A stretch of 6,593 nt of DNA from Bacteroidales bacterium (GTDB lineage Bacteria; Bacteroidota; Bacteroidia; Bacteroidales; WCHB1-69). The notes under the pieces were generated by a model. The model did not search any database. It was not told the origin of the DNA and saw only the letters and a program-made list of their open reading frames with translations. Of this stretch, positions 6,435 to 6,593 are shown in pieces. Position numbers and translations under genes: made by a program. Location: assembly GCA_023229985.1 (NCBI GenBank), contig JALNYF010000078.1, positions 1-6,593 on the forward strand, in the 5' to 3' direction. Numbering within the stretch: position 1 is the first letter of the stretch; every line of letters begins with the position of its first letter.

Positions 6435-6464
6435 ATAACAGATAGATGTATAAGTATCTGTTAT
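6435..6464. repeat. 10+10 bp dyad, possible operator
   Basis: ATAACAGATA at 6435-6444 is exactly complementary to TATCTGTTAT at 6455-6464, with a 10-nt spacer. The half-sites are 20 bp apart centre to centre, about two helical turns, as expected for a dimeric DNA-binding protein on one face of the DNA. It lies between tolC and a rightward promoter at the window edge, so it could serve either or both directions. No binding protein can be named. Confidence 0.45.
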
Positions 6465-6550
6465 TCAAATAATTAATTATATGCCATGATTCATTATAAA
6501 AAGCTGATAATAAAAGGCAACAAAACGCTGTTTTTTTTGTCAAAAAAACT

Positions 6551-6582
6551 GTTGTATTGTTTGATTTTTTTTTTTAATTTTG
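6551..6582 (+). promoter_or_regulatory. Rightward Bacteroidota-type promoter at the window edge
   Basis: TAATTTTG at 6575-6582 is a perfect -7 element. It is preceded by GTTG at 6551-6554 with a 20-bp spacer that includes a run of eleven T. Transcription would start near 6588 and run out of the window, implying a rightward gene divergent from tolC just beyond the right end. The following GCCGGTCG departs from the AT-rich context, which fits the start of a transcript. Confidence 0.5.
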
Positions 6583-6593
6583 CCGGTCGAACT

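Larger units (their letters stand above)
6291..6593. other. Intergenic regulatory region upstream of tolC
   Basis: This AT-rich, gene-free region carries two inverted repeats and two candidate rightward promoters, listed separately. No convincing TAnnTTTG element was found on the minus strand at a suitable distance from tolC, so its promoter remains unassigned. The blocks ATTCAT, AAGCTGATAA, AGGCA and CAAAACGCTGT at 6489-6531 recur in the same order at 647-746. Confidence 0.5.

Overview
The window looks like a low-GC chromosome segment of a Bacteroidota member, probably Bacteroidales. Four things point there: promoter-like motifs of the TTG / TAnnTTTG type, A-rich leaders with no clear Shine-Dalgarno sequence, a TolC–adaptor gene pair with a lipoprotein adaptor, and two copies of the Rpn / PD-(D/E)XK nuclease 'transposase' family that is expanded in this group. 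No species can be named from the sequence alone.

Layout, left to right. Positions 2-229 (+) hold the C-terminal end of an Rpn-family nuclease gene that begins outside the window. Positions 230-1000 are a gene-free convergent region. It contains a 27-nt hairpin (544-570) and a strikingly GC-rich (about 65 %), self-complementary island (817-976) just past the stop codon of the phosphate transporter gene. Positions 1001-2689 (-) form a two-gene phosphate module: a DUF47/PhoU-like accessory protein followed after 6 bp by a PiT-family phosphate transporter, with a Bacteroidota-type promoter at 2756-2763. Positions 2968-3631 (-) have no intact gene, but translation in several frames shows a decayed Rpn-family nuclease pseudogene. 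Positions 3635-6290 (-) are a three-gene leftward cluster: TolC-family outer-membrane factor, RND-type periplasmic adaptor lipoprotein, and a 77-aa DUF2007 protein. Positions 6291-6593 are the cluster's upstream region, with a perfect 18-bp inverted repeat, a second 10+10 bp dyad, and a rightward promoter at the window edge for a gene outside the window.

How the genes work together. DUF47 plus PiT is a standard low-affinity phosphate uptake pair. TolC plus adaptor should form the outer-membrane channel and periplasmic bridge of a tripartite efflux pump. The inner-membrane RND permease that usually accompanies them is not in the window; a small DUF2007 gene and then a nuclease pseudogene occupy the downstream position. 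The points most worth a second look are the decayed nuclease, the GC-rich structured island, the palindromes upstream of tolC, and the efflux cluster lacking a permease. I found no CRISPR array, tRNA, rRNA or complete mobile element, and no clear evidence of a wholly new system.
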